The position numbers and the translations under genes are program-made. The notes beneath the pieces were generated by a model, which saw nothing but the letters and a program-made list of their open reading frames with translations, was not told the origin of the DNA and did no database searches. From NCBI GenBank assembly GCA_900758375.1, contig CAAERJ010000023.1, positions 1 to 61,883 on the forward strand: a stretch of 61,883 nucleotides of DNA, in the 5' to 3' direction. Source of the stretch: an uncultured Collinsella sp. Lineage in GTDB: Bacteria; Actinomycetota; Coriobacteriia; Coriobacteriales; Coriobacteriaceae. Positions 7,870 through 15,569 of the stretch are shown here, in pieces. Within the stretch, counting starts at the first letter, position 1, and each line of letters starts with the position of its first letter.

Positions 7870-8400
7870 ATGAAAATCGTTGTATTGAGCGGCAGCCCGC
7901 GCAAGGGCGCCAATACCGACACCATGGTCGAGGCGTTTGCCGAGACCGCGCGTGAGGGCGGCAATACGGTCGAGGTCGTCCGCGTTGCCAGCAAGAAAAT
8001 CGCTGGTTGCCTAGGGTGTCAGTATTGCTTTGCCCACGAGGGCACTTGCGTGCAGAAGGACGACATGGCCGACGTGATCGAGTCGCTGAAAGGCGCCGAT
8101 ATGGTTGTCTTCGCTTCGCCCATCTACTGGTTTGATATCACTGCGCAGGAGAAGGCCGCCATCGACCGCCTGTACGCCTTCGGTGCCACGGGCTTCCCGT
8201 TCACCAAGACGGCCCTCTTGCTCGATAGCCACAGCGAGGGCGTCTATGATGCGGCGATCGCTATGTACAAGTTAACCTGCGCGTACTGCAAGTGGGAGGA
8301 CCAGGGCATTGTCACCATCAGCGGTATGACCGAGCGCGACAGTATGGCATCGTCGCCCAAGTTGGAAGAGGTGCGAGAGCTCGCCCGCAAGCTCGCCTAA
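7870..8400 (+). CDS. Flavodoxin-family NAD(P)H-dependent FMN reductase
   Basis: 176 residues. The start MKIVVLSGSPRKGANTDTMV is the FMN phosphate-binding loop of the IsiB/WrbA/NADPH-dependent FMN reductase superfamily. The cysteine-rich segment GCLGCQYCF near residue 45 is typical of anaerobe members and may hold a metal or disulfide. ASPIYWFDITAQEKAAIDR is the family's second flavin-contact segment. AAGGAGAGG precedes the start. It lies 145 bases after the MerR-flanked operon on the same strand and may be a separate transcript. Likely a cytosolic flavin or quinone reductase; substrate unknown. Confidence 0.9.
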   Translation: MKIVVLSGSPRKGANTDTMVEAFAETAREGGNTVEVVRVASKKIAGCLGCQYCFAHEGTCVQKDDMADVIESLKGADMVVFASPIYWFDITAQEKAAIDRLYAFGATGFPFTKTALLLDSHSEGVYDAAIAMYKLTCAYCKWEDQGIVTISGMTERDSMASSPKLEEVRELARKLA

Positions 8401-8509
8401 GGACAAGAAGAACGCATAGCAATCGGTGTTGGTGGAAAATGCTTGCTGTCCTTACCAAGAGGAATGCCGATTGCCATGCAACGATGCTCCAGCGGACAAT
8501 TCCGGTGTG

Positions 8510-9000
8510 CTAAAACGCCTTCTCGTTCAAGAACTCCCTGAATGCGGGGATGTCAAAGCCAACGAGACCACGCCCACGTTCCCCGATGACGCCGTCCTCG
8601 AGGAGGCGGCGTTTGTATTGGCTTGCGTAGTTGCTGGCGACGCCCATGCGTTTGGCTATCTCCGAGACCCTGCTGGGGCCAGAATCGGGCAGCATCGCGA
8701 GCAAAAAATCAATGTCTTTATCGGAAAGCTCCCGATAGGTCGTTTCGAGAGAAGCCCGATGTCATGCTTCTCGAGTTGCCTGAAGACGCCATTCATGCCC
8801 GTGCGCCAGTTGCCCTGAGCCTCTTGAGCATATGTCCAATCGATGCCCACTGGGCCAATTTGAACACCGTTTATGTGCGCGTGAGGCTGTGAGAGGTAGC
8901 TATCTGCGGCTTCTTTGGTTCGCTCGATATTATCTTCGAGCATGCCTGGCATGGCGGAGACATTTGCTGCAATCCATGGTGGCCCCTTTGCAGGTTTTGC
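8510..9000 (-). pseudogene. Decayed AAA ATPase with winged-helix C-terminus
   Basis: Two pieces in different frames are readable. The upstream piece (from about 9000) contains INGVQIGPVGIDW and RTGMNGVFRQLEKHDIGLL, matching in pattern the segment between the P-loop and Walker B of the intact ATPase at 60249 (MEFGPSFGRMSVEAARAK). The downstream piece (8510-8760) is the family's C-terminal winged helix: LLAMLPDSGPSRVSEIAKRM, YASQYKRRLLEDGVIGERG. The P-loop region and everything from Walker B to the winged helix have been lost, with a TGA near 8762 at the junction. The iteron-like repeats at 8994-9041 sit where the promoter should be. Confidence 0.75.
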
Positions 9001-9041
9001 TAACTTTTGCAACTTTTGCTAAATTTTGCAAGTTTTGCTAA
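8994..9041. repeat. Five iteron-like TTTTGC(T)AA repeats
   Basis: Five head-to-tail units alternate TTTTGCTAA and TTTTGCAA and start every 9-10 bases (8994, 9004, 9013, 9023, 9032). On the - strand they precede the ATPase remnant. A spacing close to one DNA turn suggests a protein lining up on one face of the helix. A similar arrangement with another unit occurs before the intact ATPase at 60249. Confidence 0.75.
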
Positions 9042-9118
9042 TGGCTTAACATGCCTTGTGCCGTGGGATTGCAGGAGTGAAAAACGGGGAGTTCTATTAT
9101 TCCGACTACGTTGCAACG

Positions 9119-9161
9119 AGCGGGGCCCGGAGCGCGATGTTGCTGCGCTCCGGGCCCCGCT
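9119..9161. terminator. Strong 17-bp hairpin downstream of topoisomerase genes
   Basis: agcggggcccggagcgc (9119-9135) and its exact reverse complement (9145-9161) enclose a 9-base loop. It lies 36 bases past the stop of the leftward topoisomerase subunit. No T-run follows on either strand, so it may stop transcription with help or protect the 3' end rather than be a classic intrinsic terminator. Confidence 0.6.
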
Positions 9162-9197
9162 ACTTTGTAAAACCATGACGGTTTGACTGCCGTTGTT

Positions 9198-11438
9198 TTA
9201 GTCAAACAAACTCGGCATGTCGTTTTCCTTCATGAGGGCACCGGCGGAGGGTAGGCTCTGCGCGGTGAACTTCTCGGCCGAGACGCCGGCGCCGAGGATT
9301 TCCTCGGTTGTGCCGACGGTGGTGACCGAGCGGCCCTTCTTGGCCGTAAAGGCCTGGACGCCCTGCGTGTTGGTGGTCGTCTTGGTCTTGAGCAACGACG
9401 TGTTGAAGTTCATCAGGCGGTAGTCGCTCGAGACCAGCGCGATGTCGCGGTCCTCCTTGAGCACCTGGGCATACAGCAGCTTGCTGCCGCCGTAGATGGC
9501 GTTCTTGAGGCGCTTGCGGTTGGTCTTGGTGACGTATCCGGAAAGCGCGACGCGCACCACGCGGCCGTTCTCAAAGACGAACAGCACGTCGGCCTTGTAG
9601 TCCTCGGGGTCGATGACCCAGATGACACTCTCGTCGGGTTCCATCTCAAGATCGGTCGGCAGGTACGAGCCCAGCTGGGCCGACTTGGTGTCCTCAAACG
9701 CCGCAACCTTGCACTTGTACACCTGGCTCTTGTTGGTAAAGACCAGCAGCTCGTGGGTGTTGGAGGACGGGAACTCGATAAAGGGCTTGTCGCCGTCCTT
9801 GTACTTGAGCGTGGTGGCCTTCTTAAGCACGCGGTCCGTCATCTTCTTAAGGTAGCCATCGCGCGAGAGCATGATGGTGACCGGATACTCCTCGACCTCG
9901 GGCTCCAGGCTTACCTCGATGACCTCGTGGGGCTCGATCCTGCCCGTGCGGCGCGGCATCACGTACTTCTTGTTGACCGCGGCCAGCTCGTCGCTGATGA
10001 CCTTCTTGATGTTCTCCTCGCTGGAGAGGATCTCCTCAAGCTCGGCAATCTCGCCCTCAAGCTTAGCGATGTCCTTGGTGCGGTTGAGGATGTACTCCTC
10101 GTTGATGTTGCGGAGCTTGAGCTCGGCGACAAACTCGGCCTGGGTCTCGTCGATGTCGAAACCCTTCATAAGGTTGGGCACGACCTCGGCTTCGAGCTTG
10201 GTGCCGCGGATGATGGCGATGGCCTTGTCGATGTCGAGCAAGATCGCCTCGAGGCCGTGCAGCAGGTGCAGGCGCTCGGACTTTTTGCCCAGGTCAAAGT
10301 TAATGCGGCGGCGCGTGGACTCAATACGCCACTTGACCCACTCGTGCAAAATCTGGCGCACGCCCATAACACGGGGATAGCCGTCGACGAGCACGTTGAA
10401 GTTGCACGAGAACGAATCCTGCAGCGTGGTCGAGCGATAGAGCTTAGCCATGAGCTTGTCGGGGTCGACGCCGCGCTTAAGATCGATGGCGATACGCAGA
10501 CCCGAAAGGTCGGTCTCGTCGCGGATGTCAGCGATTTCCTTGACCTTGCCCTCTTTGGAGAGCTTGACGATGCGCTCGATGATGACATCGGTCTTGGTGG
10601 TGTAGGGGATCTCGTAGACCTCGATGATGCGCTCTTCGGGAATCCAGCGCCAGCGGGAGCGGATTTGGAAGCTGCCGAGACCGGTCTCGATGATCTTCTC
10701 CATCTCCTCGCGGCGATAGATGATCTCGCCGCCGGTCGAGAAGTCGGGCATGGGCATGTACTCGAGCAGGTCGCAGTCGGGATCCTTGAGGTAGTGCATC
10801 GTTGCGGTACAGACCTCGTTGAGGTTGAAGCCGCAGATGTCGGAGGCCATGGCGACGCCGATGCCCTTGTTGGCCGAGACGAGGATGTTGGGGAACGTGG
10901 TGGGCAGCAAACGCGGCTCCTTCATGGCACCGTCGTAGCTGTCGACGAAGTCGACCGGGTCCTTGTCGATGTCCTTGAAGATCTCGGCGCTGATGGGGGA
11001 GAGCTTGGCTTCGGTATAACGCGAGGCGGCGTAGCTCAGATCGCCCGAATAATACTTGCCAAAGTTGCCCTTCGACTCCACGAAGGGGGCAAGCAGCGCC
11101 TCATTGCCGGTTGCCAGACGCACCATCGTCTCGTAGATCGCGGCGTCACCGTGCGGGTTGAGCTTCATGGTCTGGCCCACGATGTTGGCGCTCTTCTGGC
11201 GCTCGCCCTTGAGCAGACCCATCTTGTACATGGTGTAGAGCAACTTGCGGTGCGAGGGCTTAAAGCCGTCGATCTCGGGGAACGCACGCGAAACGTTGAC
11301 GCTCATGGCGTAGGGCATGTAGTTGACCTCGAGCGTCTGCGTGATCGGCTGGTCGGTGACCTCGGAGTGCAGGCCGATGACGTTCTCGGCGTTGACCTGC
11401 TTTTTCTTTGGCTGGTTCTTCGTCTTCTTCTTTGCCAC
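9198..11438 (-). CDS. parC: Type IIA topoisomerase subunit A (ParC/GyrA-like)
   Basis: 746 residues. This is the DNA-cleaving subunit that works with the adjacent ATPase subunit to pass duplex DNA and unlink or relax chromosomes. The catalytic tyrosine is Y141 in AASRYTEAKL; NPHGDAAIYETMVRL (94-108) is the conserved DNA-gate segment. A coiled coil spans roughly 440-490, and the C-terminal region lacks the GyrA box, which favours a ParC-like or specialised paralogue over gyrase. MAKKKTKNQPKKKQ is a basic N-terminal extension. It starts 45 bases after the B subunit, forming one operon. Divergence from standard ParC leaves the gene symbol tentative. Confidence 0.9.
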   Translation of the reverse strand: MAKKKTKNQPKKKQVNAENVIGLHSEVTDQPITQTLEVNYMPYAMSVNVSRAFPEIDGFKPSHRKLLYTMYKMGLLKGERQKSANIVGQTMKLNPHGDAAIYETMVRLATGNEALLAPFVESKGNFGKYYSGDLSYAASRYTEAKLSPISAEIFKDIDKDPVDFVDSYDGAMKEPRLLPTTFPNILVSANKGIGVAMASDICGFNLNEVCTATMHYLKDPDCDLLEYMPMPDFSTGGEIIYRREEMEKIIETGLGSFQIRSRWRWIPEERIIEVYEIPYTTKTDVIIERIVKLSKEGKVKEIADIRDETDLSGLRIAIDLKRGVDPDKLMAKLYRSTTLQDSFSCNFNVLVDGYPRVMGVRQILHEWVKWRIESTRRRINFDLGKKSERLHLLHGLEAILLDIDKAIAIIRGTKLEAEVVPNLMKGFDIDETQAEFVAELKLRNINEEYILNRTKDIAKLEGEIAELEEILSSEENIKKVISDELAAVNKKYVMPRRTGRIEPHEVIEVSLEPEVEEYPVTIMLSRDGYLKKMTDRVLKKATTLKYKDGDKPFIEFPSSNTHELLVFTNKSQVYKCKVAAFEDTKSAQLGSYLPTDLEMEPDESVIWVIDPEDYKADVLFVFENGRVVRVALSGYVTKTNRKRLKNAIYGGSKLLYAQVLKEDRDIALVSSDYRLMNFNTSLLKTKTTTNTQGVQAFTAKKGRSVTTVGTTEEILGAGVSAEKFTAQSLPSAGALMKENDMPSLFD

Positions 11439-11483
11439 GATTTCCTCTTGAACTTCTTATGGGCCGTCGTTATCGATTTGCTG

Positions 11484-13481
11484 CTACTGCAGGTCCAGCT
11501 GGTCCAGGTATTCCTTGCCGTGCTCGGAGATATGGCGCTTGCGGCCCGCCTCGTCGTTGCCCAGCAACAGGTTGAACATGGTCTCCATCTTGGTGACGTC
11601 CTCGGGCTCCACCTTGATCAGGCGGCGCGTCTCGGGGTTCATGGTGGTGAGCCACATCATGTCCGGATCGTTCTCACCAAGACCCTTGGAGCGGTTGATG
11701 GAGCACTTTTGGTCGCCGATCTCCTTAAGAATGCCGTTCTTTTCGAGCTCGGTGTAGGCAAAGTAGGTCTTTTCTTTGCAGTTGATCTCGTAGAGCGGCG
11801 ACTCGGCGATATACACGTAGCCTTCGTCGATAAGCGTGGGCACCAGGCGGTAGAGCATGGTGAGTACGAGCGTGCGGATGTGATAACCGTCGACGTCGGC
11901 GTCCGTACAGATGATGACCTTGTTCCAGTTGAGGTTGTCCAGGTCAAAGGCACCGAGGTTCTTGATGCGCTTGTCTTTGATCTCCACGCCGCAGCCCAGC
12001 ACGCGCATGAGGTCCATGATGATGTCGGACTTAAAGATGCGTGGATAGTCCTCCTTTAGGCAGTTGAGGATCTTACCTCGGACGGGCATGACACCCTGGA
12101 ACTCGGCATCGCGCGAGGTGCGAATGGCACCTGCTGCCGAGTCGCCCTCTACGATGTAGATCTCACGACGGCTCTTGTCCTTGGAGCGGCAGTCGATGAA
12201 TTTCTGCACGCGGTTGGCCATGTCGGTCTTTTGCTGCAGGTTGGTCTTGATGCTCTGACGCGTCTTCTCGGCATTCTCGCGCGAGCGCTTGTTGATGAGC
12301 ACCTGCTCCATGATCTTGTTGGCGGCGTCTTTGTTCTCGATCAAGTAGGTCGAGAGGCGCTCCTTAAAGAATGCCGTCATGGCCTGCTGGATAAAGCGGT
12401 TATTGATGGCCTTCTTGGTCTGGTTCTCGTAGGACGTCTGGGTGGAGAAGCAGTTGGTCACCAGCACCAGGCAGTCCTGGACGTCCTGCCACTTAATGCC
12501 GCTCTCGTTTTTGTTGTATTTGCCCTGTTGCTTAATGTAGGCATCGATGGCGCTGGTCAGAGCGCTACGTGCCGCTTTCTCCGGCGAGCCGCCGTTCTCG
12601 AGCCAAGAGGAGTTGTGGTAGTACTCCTGCATCATGAAAGTGCGCGAGAAGCACATGCAAGCAGTGATTTTTACGTTGTAATCGGGCAGGTCCTCGCGAT
12701 CGCGACCGCGACGGTCGGCCTCGATAAAGAAGGGCTCGGTAAGGTAGTCGGTACCGACCTTCTCGAGCACGTAGTCCTCGATGCCTTTGGGATAGCAAAA
12801 ATCCTCTTCGGAAAACTCACCGTCATCGCCCTCGATGCGCAGGCGGAAGGTCACGTTGGCGTTGACCACGGCCTGGCGTCGCATAGTCTCGCGATACCAA
12901 TCGTGGGGGATGCTGATGGAAGTAAAGACCTCAAGATCGGGGCGCCACTTGATGGTGGTGCCGGTGCGTTCCTCGTCGCTGGGCTCAATCTCGAGCGCCT
13001 TCTTTTTGGCGCCGACGACCTTGCCCTTCTTAAAGTGCAGGGAGTACTTGTTGCCGTCGCGCCAAACCGTGACGTCCATGTACTCGGAGGCGTACTGGGT
13101 CGCGCAGGAGCCCAAGCCGTTGGTGCCGAGCGAGAAGTCGTAGTCGCCGCCCTGGTTGTTGTTGTATTTGCCGCCGGCGTAGAGCTCGCAAAAGACGAGC
13201 TCCCAGTTAAAGCGCTTCTCGGAAGGGTTCCAGTCGAGCGGGCAGCCACGGCCGTTATCCTCTACCTGAATGGAGCCATCGCGAAAGGCGGTAAGGGTGA
13301 TAAGTTTGCCGTAGCCCTGGCGTGCCTCGTCAACGGCGTTGGACAGGATCTCGAAGGCAGCATGCGCGCAGCCATCGAGTCCGTCCGAGCCAAAGATGAC
13401 GGCGGGGCGTAGACGTACGCGTTCCTCGTCCTTGAGCTGGCGGATACTGTCGTTACCATAGTTTGCGGTGTTTTTTGCCAT
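11484..13481 (-). CDS. parE: Type IIA topoisomerase subunit B (ParE/GyrB-like)
   Basis: 665 residues. The GHKL ATPase domain has EILSNAVDEA and DNGRGCP near 44-80 and the lid GTNGLGS near 119. The Toprim metal site is visible as VEGDSAAGA and ICTDADVDG. The usual N-terminal VRKRPGMYIG is replaced by VRLRPAVIFG and the usual PLRGK by PVRGK, so this belongs to a divergent topoisomerase II group rather than canonical GyrB/ParE. It is the first gene of a two-gene leftward operon. Its role is presumably decatenation or control of supercoiling; a regular gyrase is expected elsewhere in the genome. Confidence 0.9.
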   Translation of the reverse strand: MAKNTANYGNDSIRQLKDEERVRLRPAVIFGSDGLDGCAHAAFEILSNAVDEARQGYGKLITLTAFRDGSIQVEDNGRGCPLDWNPSEKRFNWELVFCELYAGGKYNNNQGGDYDFSLGTNGLGSCATQYASEYMDVTVWRDGNKYSLHFKKGKVVGAKKKALEIEPSDEERTGTTIKWRPDLEVFTSISIPHDWYRETMRRQAVVNANVTFRLRIEGDDGEFSEEDFCYPKGIEDYVLEKVGTDYLTEPFFIEADRRGRDREDLPDYNVKITACMCFSRTFMMQEYYHNSSWLENGGSPEKAARSALTSAIDAYIKQQGKYNKNESGIKWQDVQDCLVLVTNCFSTQTSYENQTKKAINNRFIQQAMTAFFKERLSTYLIENKDAANKIMEQVLINKRSRENAEKTRQSIKTNLQQKTDMANRVQKFIDCRSKDKSRREIYIVEGDSAAGAIRTSRDAEFQGVMPVRGKILNCLKEDYPRIFKSDIIMDLMRVLGCGVEIKDKRIKNLGAFDLDNLNWNKVIICTDADVDGYHIRTLVLTMLYRLVPTLIDEGYVYIAESPLYEINCKEKTYFAYTELEKNGILKEIGDQKCSINRSKGLGENDPDMMWLTTMNPETRRLIKVEPEDVTKMETMFNLLLGNDEAGRKRHISEHGKEYLDQLDLQ

Positions 13482-13669
13482 ACTCGCTCTCTCGGTGCTC
13501 CTTTGCTGCGTTTAAGTCATATAGATAGTCAAGGTAGCATAGCCCAGCCCACAGACGATTCCAACCAACACGAAATCCATCGAACGCGCGTTCGTTATCG
13601 GTATGGAAACTGACGGCTTATCAAATGATAGAATTGCCGCCACAAATGTTTTTATTAAGGGGGCTCACA

Positions 13670-14230
13670 GTGACCGAGAAAGAGAAGATGGAGCGCGGGG
13701 AGTGGCATGATGCCAACTTTGACGAGGAACTTCTGGCAAAACGGGCGAGGGCAGAGGAGCTCTGCTATGACTTCAATATGGGAAAACCCGGAAGCAATGC
13801 GCAGCTTGACGCCCTAAAAACCTTGCTCGATACCGATCTTCCGGCGGGGCTGACGGTCCTTTCGCCTGCCTACTTTGACTACGGGGACAAGACAACCTTT
13901 GGCGACGGCTGCTTTGTGAACCATGGCTGCTACTTTATGGACGGTGGTTCTATTACCTTTGGTGACAACGTGTTTATTGGGCCGTTTTGCGGCTTCTATA
14001 CCGTTTCGCATCCCCTTGGGGCAAAAGAGCGCAACTTGGGTCTCGAGAGGGCTCTGCCCATTGTTGTTGGCGATAACTGCTGGTTTGGCGCGAACGTGTC
14101 CGTACTCCAGGGGGTTACCATCGGCAGCGGCTGCGTTATCGCTGCGGGAAGTGTTGTGACGGAAGACCTTCCAGACAACGTGATGGCGGCAGGCGTTCCC
14201 GCGGTCGTCAAGAAGATCATCGAACAATAA
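13670..14230 (+). CDS. Maltose/galactoside-type O-acetyltransferase
   Basis: 186 residues from the GTG at 13670, which has AAGGGGG five bases ahead; an in-frame ATG at 13625 lacks a ribosome site. It begins with the maltose-acetyltransferase cap (EKEKMERGEWHDANFDEEL) and continues as a left-handed beta-helix of hexapeptide repeats (FGDGCFVNHGCYFMDGGS, IGSGCVIAAGSVVTEDLP). The catalytic His is in YTVSHPL. It would transfer acetyl from acetyl-CoA to a sugar hydroxyl in the cytosol. It stands alone, divergent from the topoisomerase operon. Confidence 0.92.
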   Translation: MTEKEKMERGEWHDANFDEELLAKRARAEELCYDFNMGKPGSNAQLDALKTLLDTDLPAGLTVLSPAYFDYGDKTTFGDGCFVNHGCYFMDGGSITFGDNVFIGPFCGFYTVSHPLGAKERNLGLERALPIVVGDNCWFGANVSVLQGVTIGSGCVIAAGSVVTEDLPDNVMAAGVPAVVKKIIEQ

Positions 14231-14565
14231 CGGAGCTATTAAACGATGGGGCACGCATGGTTCCGGCAAATCCGGTTATTGGCGTGCGCGTTGGCCATGC
14301 CGCGGGCATCGATTATGAGTAGCCATGTGCGAGAGCCCCGAATACTTCGCTGGCGTTGGTCATCTTTGAGGTCTCGGCGCTGAGATAGGACGGCGCTTCG
14401 CTTTCTAGGCGGGCGCCTTGAGCGTCTTCTTAATGCGGGCGAGTTCACGCTCCCTGCCGAAGTCCCACTTACTCGGTTCCTTCCGACTCGGTTCTGCCCG
14501 AGTAAGATTGAAAAGCGAATCGAAATCGCTGTGCCGTATGGCGATGACGAACATGGTTTCCATAA
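14231..14565. other. Non-coding stretch
   Basis: No supported gene. A leftward open frame (14405-14614) has no ribosome site and overlaps the strong XRE promoter. No repeats or hairpins were noticed. Confidence 0.4.
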
Positions 14566-14633
14566 TGACAGATATAGTTGACATCTTCTGATGGATGCAA
14601 TATATTTCTGTCATGTTGCAACGGATATCTGTC
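14566..14633 (+). promoter_or_regulatory. XRE promoter with three operator boxes
   Basis: TTGACA (14578-14583), a 17-base spacer and TATATT (14601-14606) form a near-consensus sigma-70 promoter. Three related boxes surround it: tgacagatat (14566), atttctgtca (14604) and gatatctgtc (14624). The outer two form a perfect 9-bp inverted repeat spanning the promoter, and the middle box overlaps the -10. This fits autorepression by the helix-turn-helix protein at 14655. Confidence 0.75.
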
Positions 14634-14654
14634 CATTACTACGAAAGGAACTCC

Positions 14655-14885
14655 ATGCCGGGCAAAAAGAACCTCCGCATGAAGGCGGCGCGCGCGGCGG
14701 CTGGCCTTTCGCAAGCTGACTTGGCCGAGGCCGTGGGCGTTACGCGCCAGACCATCGGCCTGATCGAGGCGGGCGGCTACAACCCCACGCTCAATTTGTG
14801 CGTGGCAATCTGTAAGGCGCTGCGCGTTACGTTGAACGACTTGTTTTGGGAAGACGAAACCGACGCCGACCCTAATGCTCTTTAG
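14655..14885 (+). CDS. XRE-family regulator
   Basis: 76 residues, essentially one Cro/CI helix-turn-helix (MKAARAAAGLSQADLAEAVG, then VTRQTIGLIEAGGYNPTLNL). This is the YozG/PF01381 type often paired with a small membrane protein, as here: the next gene starts 9 bases after the stop. The ATG at 14655 has GAAAGGA ahead; upstream in-frame ATGs lie inside the promoter. It probably represses its own operon through the three boxes at 14566-14633. Confidence 0.92.
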   Translation: MPGKKNLRMKAARAAAGLSQADLAEAVGVTRQTIGLIEAGGYNPTLNLCVAICKALRVTLNDLFWEDETDADPNAL

Positions 14886-14894
14886 GAGTTCACT

Positions 14895-15479
14895 ATGAAA
14901 TATGAAGATCTGAAAATCGTGCAAAAGTGGCGTGAATATGCCGGCCCAAAGGATGAACGCCTGGAGGCTGAGAACGCGAAGATCTACAAGATTGGTTTCG
15001 TACTGCTTTCGTTTGGCATGTTGATGATCTTTTTCTACCAGTTTATAGCTCGACAGGTTGCGTGGGTTCACAGCGACGCCAGTGAAATGCCGCATGGCTT
15101 TGCAACGCCGTTCGAGGCAGCCATCTATTTGTGGCTCGTTCTTGTGATGTTGATTTGCGCAGGACTGCAAACGCGGAAGGGCTATGTCGATACCAATCGT
15201 TTTGGGCAAACCGAGCATCTTCCTGTTGGATATTTCCTGCTTCTCAGCGGTCTTAGCGGCGCCGCGTTCGCACTTGTTATTGCCGCAATGCGCTGTATCG
15301 CTGAGGCGCAGATCGTACCGCTCGAAAGCGTCTTTTGGTTGGCGAACCTGGCCACGGGCGTGTTCTGCGGTGCGACGATTTTCGCGGCCACGTTTGCTGC
15401 CCTGTGCGCAACGTTTTTCACGGCGAAAAGACGCCGTGCCAAGCTCGAGGCAGAACTCGACTCCTCTGACGATATCTAA
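14895..15479 (+). CDS. Four-TM membrane protein, partner of XRE regulator
   Basis: 194 residues with hydrophobic segments near 35-53, 75-92, 112-132 and 148-172 and a charged cytosolic tail (KRRRAKLEAELDSSDD). The arrangement of a small XRE regulator followed by a membrane protein of the DUF3169/DUF6773 kind is common in Gram-positives, but I cannot assign the family firmly and function is unknown. It is translationally linked to the regulator. Confidence 0.85.
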   Translation: MKYEDLKIVQKWREYAGPKDERLEAENAKIYKIGFVLLSFGMLMIFFYQFIARQVAWVHSDASEMPHGFATPFEAAIYLWLVLVMLICAGLQTRKGYVDTNRFGQTEHLPVGYFLLLSGLSGAAFALVIAAMRCIAEAQIVPLESVFWLANLATGVFCGATIFAATFAALCATFFTAKRRRAKLEAELDSSDDI

Positions 15480-15486
15480 TGCGTAA

Positions 15487-15522
15487 TGGGCTGGCTCTGG
15501 GTATCCAGAACCAGCCCATTTT
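15487..15522 (+). terminator. Rho-independent terminator
   Basis: tgggctggctctgg (15487-15500) pairs with ccagaaccagccca (15505-15518) with one mismatch, a GTAT loop and a following TTTT. It closes the XRE/membrane-protein operon 8 bases after its stop. Confidence 0.85.
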
Positions 15523-15569
15523 GATGTTCGATGAGCCGAGTTGGCGTCTCTCACAAAGGTAACTAGGAG

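Noticed and set aside
9753..12059. Long rightward frame opposite the topoisomerase genes
   Set aside because: It is a shadow of the leftward genes (third-position G+C effect); no motifs, and the opposite strand has complete domains.
14250..14330. Peptidase-like string VPANPVIGVRVGHAAG
   Set aside because: It recalls the P1-peptidase start (GVRVGHA) but it is only about 20 residues and ends in a stop, so chance cannot be excluded.
14405..14614. Leftward 69-codon frame
   Set aside because: It overlaps the strong XRE promoter and operator boxes and has no ribosome site. Its C-terminal Lys/Arg-rich end alone is not convincing.
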